Below, piece by piece: positions 20,526 through 23,441 of a DNA stretch of 23,441 bases (positions are counted from its first letter, which is position 1; every line of letters starts with the position of its first letter). Source of the DNA: a virus; IMG/VR virus record IMGVR_UViG_3300009183_000374, positions 1 through 23,441 of that record; one strand, written 5' to 3'. A program made the translations under genes and the position numbers. Under the pieces are notes generated by a model. The model had not been told where the DNA came from. It was given only the letters and a program-made list of their open reading frames with translations, and ran no database searches.

Positions 20526-20752
20526 GTTTCAAAGTTTTCATCATATATCATTCCAATATGTAAATCAATTAAAGCTAAAGACTTTCTTCTTATTTCTTTA
20601 ATCTTAAATGCATCTTCTTTGCTTATCATTCCTGTATCAAAACCTTCAACTGAACTTAATGCTTGATTGCACATAGATATTATTTCATATCTTGTATCAC
20701 ATTGTTCAAACTCCATATTCTCAAATATCAAATCTTCTTCTTCTTCTTTCAT
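20522..20752 (-). CDS. Small acidic protein, 76 aa, unknown
   Basis: The product starts MKEEEEDLIFENMEFEQCDT and contains YEIISMCNQALSSVEGFDTG, then KEDAFKIKEIRRKSLALIDL near the end. It is acidic at the N-terminus and helical after residue 20, with two cysteines. No known family is recognised. It starts by TAATG overlap with the 48-residue gene and lies between the terminase genes and the moron-like gene. An accessory packaging or regulatory role cannot be told apart from the sequence. Confidence 0.65.
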   Translation of the reverse strand: MKEEEEDLIFENMEFEQCDTRYEIISMCNQALSSVEGFDTGMISKEDAFKIKEIRRKSLALIDLHIGMIYDENFET

Positions 20753-20898
20753 TATTCTAAATATTGTGCTGCTACATTATACATTTGTTTCATCTTTTTT
20801 ATTTCACCTACATTTCTTGGTAAGTTAATCTGAACTTCTTTATCAGTCATATGGTGTATATAACATTGTATTGCTGCTATTATTTGTCCGTATGTCAT
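20752..20898 (-). CDS. 48-aa small protein, unknown
   Basis: The frame runs from ATG 20898 to TAA 20752, sharing TAATG with the next gene. The product starts MTYGQIIAAIQCYIHHMTDK and continues with INLPRNVGEIKKMKQMYNVA before QYLE. Two amphipathic helices separated by a short loop are likely. I do not recognise the family. The coupled stop-start and the lack of other content in this gap support a real gene just downstream of the large terminase. Confidence 0.65.
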   Translation of the reverse strand: MTYGQIIAAIQCYIHHMTDKEVQINLPRNVGEIKKMKQMYNVAAQYLE

Positions 20899-20983
20899 TA
20901 GTAAAATGATATTATAATGTTATTTTGAATATATTTTAAATATTAAAAGTATTAAATACACTTAAAATAACAATATAATGTTA
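20899..20983. repeat. A/T-rich inverted repeats after the large terminase gene
   Basis: The gap holds two near-inverted copies: ATATTATAATGTTATTTT around 20908-20925 and AAAATAACAATATAATGTT around 20965-20983. On the minus strand AATAACA and TGTTATT next to the terminase stop can also form a local 7-bp hairpin. It may act as a weak terminator or a binding site; the T tract is poor. Confidence 0.4.
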
Positions 20984-22150
20984 TTAGTATATAAAGTAAT
21001 TACCTTTATGTGGATTTTCTAATTGACTTGTCATTGCATATCGCATAGCATCTATTGCGTGGTTATATGCATCTATTGGCCTATTCATTTTAATTCCTGT
21101 CTTATCTGTTTGCCAAATGTAGTTCCTTAATTCATTTATTAAGTTTTTGCTTCTTGATGTAACATAAACTTTGTTTTGATTAATTAAATTAAGACCAAAT
21201 AAGATACTATCTTTTCCTTTTGTAACTGGTAACACATTGTGACCATAACTGTTTAATTCAGCTATTGATTTTGGTTCTGCACTATCAGCGTAAACAATTT
21301 CGTTTACATTATTTGCTTTTAATAGATTTGATATTTCGCTATTCAATAATCCCTTCTTATAAATTACTTCATCAAATATATAAGCATCATTATATTTGTA
21401 CATTGTAACTAAACTTGTTGGGTCATTACTATAACCAAAATCCATTCCGTAACATAATATTCTTGCATCTTGTGGTAAATCTATTTCTTGCCAATCTGGA
21501 ATGCATACACCTTCTAAACTACCTGTTTGACCTAACCCATAAACTTGCCACCAGTTTGACCAATATGTAGATGTTAATGCTTTTACTTTTGCTGCTTCTA
21601 TTTCTTGAACTATTGTTTCTGATAATGCTTCATTGTCTAAATAAGTCAATGTAATAAAATCAACATCTGATTGTGTTAGTATTTCTTTATCAACCCAAAA
21701 TGCTGAAGTAGGATTATAGTCTAACCAAATATCACCACTTGTTCTAATTGCTAATTGATAGTAACTTTCAAAATCTATATTGTTGCACTCGTTTACATAT
21801 AATATATTTCTTCTTGCACCTCTTAATTTATCTGGCTGGTCTACACTAAAAAATTCAATATAACTTCCGTTTGCAAATGTGTACTTTAAAGTAGACTTAT
21901 TAAACTGACTATCATTATACCTACCTAATGCCATTATAATCTTTAAGAAGTCTTTTAAAGCACCTCTTCTTAAATGTGGTATGCTTTCAGATACTACACT
22001 AATTTCTAAATTAGGTTCTTTAATTGCTTTATCAATTAGCAAAGGTAGAATTCCAAAAGTCTTACCTGCACTCGTGCCTCCTCTAATAACTTTAATACGT
22101 TTCTTTAAACGCAATAACTTTTTAATTGCAGTAGTAAGTATAAACTCCAT
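20984..22150 (-). CDS. terL: Terminase large subunit
   Basis: The 388-residue protein is the packaging motor and nuclease. The ATPase half has Walker A GGTSAGKT (residues 24-31) and a Walker B strand NILYVNEC with Glu121. The nuclease half has the three expected acidic positions: D237 in CYGMDFGYSNDPTS, D289 in IVYADSAEP and D367 in NHAIDAMRYAM. The layout and size match the PBSX/Terminase_3 group. It is on the short side but complete, with both domains intact. The small subunit is encoded 11 bases upstream. The two small unknown genes that follow are separated from it by an A/T-rich inverted repeat. Confidence 0.95.
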   Translation of the reverse strand: MEFILTTAIKKLLRLKKRIKVIRGGTSAGKTFGILPLLIDKAIKEPNLEISVVSESIPHLRRGALKDFLKIIMALGRYNDSQFNKSTLKYTFANGSYIEFFSVDQPDKLRGARRNILYVNECNNIDFESYYQLAIRTSGDIWLDYNPTSAFWVDKEILTQSDVDFITLTYLDNEALSETIVQEIEAAKVKALTSTYWSNWWQVYGLGQTGSLEGVCIPDWQEIDLPQDARILCYGMDFGYSNDPTSLVTMYKYNDAYIFDEVIYKKGLLNSEISNLLKANNVNEIVYADSAEPKSIAELNSYGHNVLPVTKGKDSILFGLNLINQNKVYVTSRSKNLINELRNYIWQTDKTGIKMNRPIDAYNHAIDAMRYAMTSQLENPHKGNYFIY

Positions 22151-22161
22151 AAGATAGTGTC

Positions 22162-22416
22162 TTAAACTTCATCTAAATCAATATTAAAGATAGGTTGTTC
22201 ATTTGTTAAAGTTATATCTTTTGTTTCTCTTGGTTTACCAGCATAGTAGTTATAAAATAATTGTGTGAATTTAAAATCACCAGCATCTAATCCAGCTTCT
22301 AATGCTTTAAATGCTTTTTCTTCTAATGGTTTTAATCTTTCAATTAGTTTTACTTCTTCTGCTTTTGATGGTCTACCTGCACCTTCTCTTTTGCCACCAT
22401 AGTTATTATCATTCAT
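22162..22416 (-). CDS. terS: Terminase small subunit
   Basis: The 84-residue protein begins MNDNNYGGKREGAGRPSKAE. The 'GGkReGAGRPsK' motif is characteristic of many small terminase subunits. A helical region follows (KLIERLKPLEEKAFKALEAG) with KFTQLFYNYYAGKPRETKDI, and a short acidic tail (NIDLDEV) that could contact the large subunit. It should recognise phage DNA and start packaging together with the large subunit encoded directly downstream. It is shorter than typical small terminases (often above 120 residues), as is common in Bacteroidetes phages. Confidence 0.82.
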   Translation of the reverse strand: MNDNNYGGKREGAGRPSKAEEVKLIERLKPLEEKAFKALEAGLDAGDFKFTQLFYNYYAGKPRETKDITLTNEQPIFNIDLDEV

Positions 22417-22466
22417 CTTGAAAAAATTTGATTATTCAAATTAAAAATAATAGTTTTTGTTTATTG

Positions 22467-22859
22467 TTATTTGATATTATTAATAACTAAAGAAAAAACT
22501 TGGTGACTTTCTTTTTCTGCCCAACTAATTATATCTTCTTCTAAATCTATATTATAATTATGTAATTCAAAAGAATGATGCATTAGTTCGTGAAATACAC
22601 AACCAAAAGTTTCAAAGTCATTATTACATCTTTGTAAATTAATAAATATAAATCTTTCATCACCTTGATTATAATTATTATTATTTTTTGGGATATAATT
22701 TGACCATCCAAAAATATATGCATCTTGTTTTGAATTTTTATATTCTTCACAATCATAACAATTTAATCCGTGCATTTCTTTAACTGAATAATAATAAAAT
22801 ATTTCACAACAATTTTCACTTAACAATAAAGTATAGTTATTTCTTTTTATTGTTATCAT
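22467..22859 (-). CDS. Putative HExxH zinc metallopeptidase
   Basis: The 130-residue protein contains HELMH at residues 90-94 in CVFHELMHHSFELHNYNIDL, followed by an acidic helix DLEEDIISWAEKESHQ that could supply the third zinc ligand (E108 or E115). This matches the short 'HExxHH ... E..I.WA.E' metallopeptidase-like proteins found in phage early or terminase-proximal regions. The N-terminal 50 residues are Cys- and Tyr-rich (C17, C18, C34, C37), possibly a second metal site. There is no signal peptide, so it would act in the cytoplasm. The substrate is unknown. It overlaps the 47-residue gene by ATGA and precedes the terminase genes by about 50 bases. Confidence 0.65.
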   Translation of the reverse strand: MITIKRNNYTLLLSENCCEIFYYYSVKEMHGLNCYDCEEYKNSKQDAYIFGWSNYIPKNNNNYNQGDERFIFINLQRCNNDFETFGCVFHELMHHSFELHNYNIDLEEDIISWAEKESHQVFSLVINNIK

Positions 22860-22999
22860 TGTTTATATAACTTACCTAATTCAATAGCTATTTGTTTCCA
22901 TTCATCATAACCTTGTTTAATATAACCTGATACAACAAATCTATTATATTCTTTGCTATACTTATTGTAAAGTATGTTTGCTCTATATTGTGGTGTCAT
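22856..22999 (-). CDS. 47-aa protein, unknown
   Basis: The frame begins at ATG 22999, overlapping the upstream stop (ATGA), and ends in TGA at 22856, overlapping the HExxH gene start (ATGA). The product starts MTPQYRANILYNKYSKEYNR and ends GYDEWKQIAIELGKLYKQ. It is basic and Tyr-rich with two predicted helices. No family is recognised. The matched ATGA overlap at both ends strongly supports expression. Confidence 0.7.
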   Translation of the reverse strand: MTPQYRANILYNKYSKEYNRFVVSGYIKQGYDEWKQIAIELGKLYKQ

Positions 23000-23214
23000 A
23001 AGTTTTCTATTTCTATTTTTACTTTTTCCCAATATTCTTTTGTTACTGTTTCATCATAGTCACTATAATCACAAGCAACTTCTATTATTAAATTTATTGT
23101 TATTAATGCACATTGTTTTATTTGATTATCAAATACAATAGGATTCATAAAATCTTTGTTTAATAAATCATCATACTTACTATATAATTCATTTGATTTT
23201 TCTTTTGCTGTCAT
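22996..23214 (-). CDS. 72-aa acidic helical protein, unknown
   Basis: The product starts MTAKEKSNELYSKYDDLLNK, has NQIKQCALITINLIIEVACD in the middle and ends YWEKVKIEIENL. It looks like three short helices. The pattern 'a.eka.eLy.ky......' resembles small phage proteins of unknown function common near terminase genes. It overlaps both neighbours by ATGA. Confidence 0.68.
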   Translation of the reverse strand: MTAKEKSNELYSKYDDLLNKDFMNPIVFDNQIKQCALITINLIIEVACDYSDYDETVTKEYWEKVKIEIENL

Positions 23215-23303
23215 TCGTTTCCTTTTTTAATTAAGTAATACCATAAAGATATTAATTTTTCTCTAATAAATTCATAAGCTATTAATACTAAAATATATTT
23301 CAT
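23211..23303 (-). CDS. Possible 30-aa membrane peptide
   Basis: From ATG 23303 to TGA 23211 (ATGA overlap with the next gene) the frame encodes MKYILVLIAYEFIREKLISL followed by WYYLIKKGNE. The N-terminal hydrophobic stretch with a charged tail could be a small membrane peptide. It starts two bases after the upstream stop. The size is very small, and chance in A/T-rich DNA cannot be excluded, but coupling at both ends fits the local gene style. Confidence 0.45.
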   Translation of the reverse strand: MKYILVLIAYEFIREKLISLWYYLIKKGNE

Positions 23304-23305
23304 AA

Positions 23306-23441
23306 CTATTTCTTTTTAAATTGTTCAAATAAATTTTTAACTCCTTTGGAATGTGCTAATAGCGTATGTTTAAATATAAACTCTCCAAATGATATCATTT
23401 CTTCCTCACTATAACTTTTTTCTTGTTGCCATTTAGCACCA
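23306..23441 (-). CDS. Partial gene from right edge, C-terminal 44 aa
   Basis: The frame enters from the right edge and stops with TAG at 23306. The visible residues begin GAKWQQEKSYSEEEMISFGE, then FIFKHTLLAH and end VKNLFEQFKKK. The 'GAkWQQE.sYSEEEvi' pattern is a familiar C-terminus among small Bacteroidetes-phage proteins of unknown function. The start lies outside the window, so length and domain content are unknown. Confidence 0.65.
   Translation of the reverse strand, partial: GAKWQQEKSYSEEEMISFGEFIFKHTLLAHSKGVKNLFEQFKKK

Noticed and set aside
1-23441. Integrase, repressor or other lysogeny genes
   Set aside because: None recognised in the window; lifestyle cannot be decided from this piece.

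Overview
The window is a continuous piece of a tailed-phage (or prophage) genome, with every convincing gene on the minus strand, so the genes are read from right to left. The DNA is strongly AT-rich. Three points suggest a Bacteroidetes host, probably a low-GC flavobacterium. Candidate promoters carry the TAnnTTTG -7 box of that phylum. Gene starts lack Shine-Dalgarno sequences and instead follow A/T-rich leaders. Many structural proteins resemble those of Bacteroidetes phages and prophages. A long non-contractile (siphovirus-like) tail is inferred from the tape measure, the frameshifted tail assembly chaperone and the absence of any visible sheath gene. No integrase, repressor or tRNA gene is seen.

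Layout in transcription order. (1) 23441-22467: very small overlapping genes of unknown function, ending in a putative HExxH metallopeptidase. (2) 22416-20984: small and large terminase. (3) 20898-20522: two small unknown genes. (4) 20438-20195: a 56-residue gene with its own promoter and terminator, like a moron. (5) 20148-12907: a tail block with the assembly chaperone and its -1 frameshift product, two tail-completion candidates, two large distal-tail proteins, a 49-residue protein and the tape measure. (6) 12811-6266: prohead protease, small proteins, scaffold-like protein, major capsid protein, putative tail tube, portal, head-tail connector and a BppU-like protein. (7) 6266-2324: tail fibre, its small neighbour, then a lysis cassette (membrane/coiled-coil protein, GH24 lysozyme, putative unimolecular spanin). 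(8) 2323-1966: an almost pure A/T non-coding stretch with degenerate direct repeats. (9) 1911-1: a recombination/replication block with NinG, a 59-residue protein, an ERF annealing protein, an SSB-like protein and the start of a RecA-like ATPase.

The late genes are packed with ATGA or TAATG stop-start overlaps, implying translational coupling. Intrinsic terminators follow the capsid gene, the tail tube gene, ninG, the SSB gene and the 56-residue gene. The strongest observation beyond routine annotation is the tail assembly chaperone. A run of nine T on the coding strand leads into an 82-codon -1 frame that has no start codon, encodes a recognisable chaperone C-terminal extension, and ends in TAATG on the next gene. 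The zero frame stays open for about 62 codons across the same DNA, so this stretch is read in two frames. A second notable signal is a pair of promoters, one before the ERF operon and one before the 56-residue gene. They share a direct repeat of GTTAAA with an 11-base period at the same distance from the -7 box.
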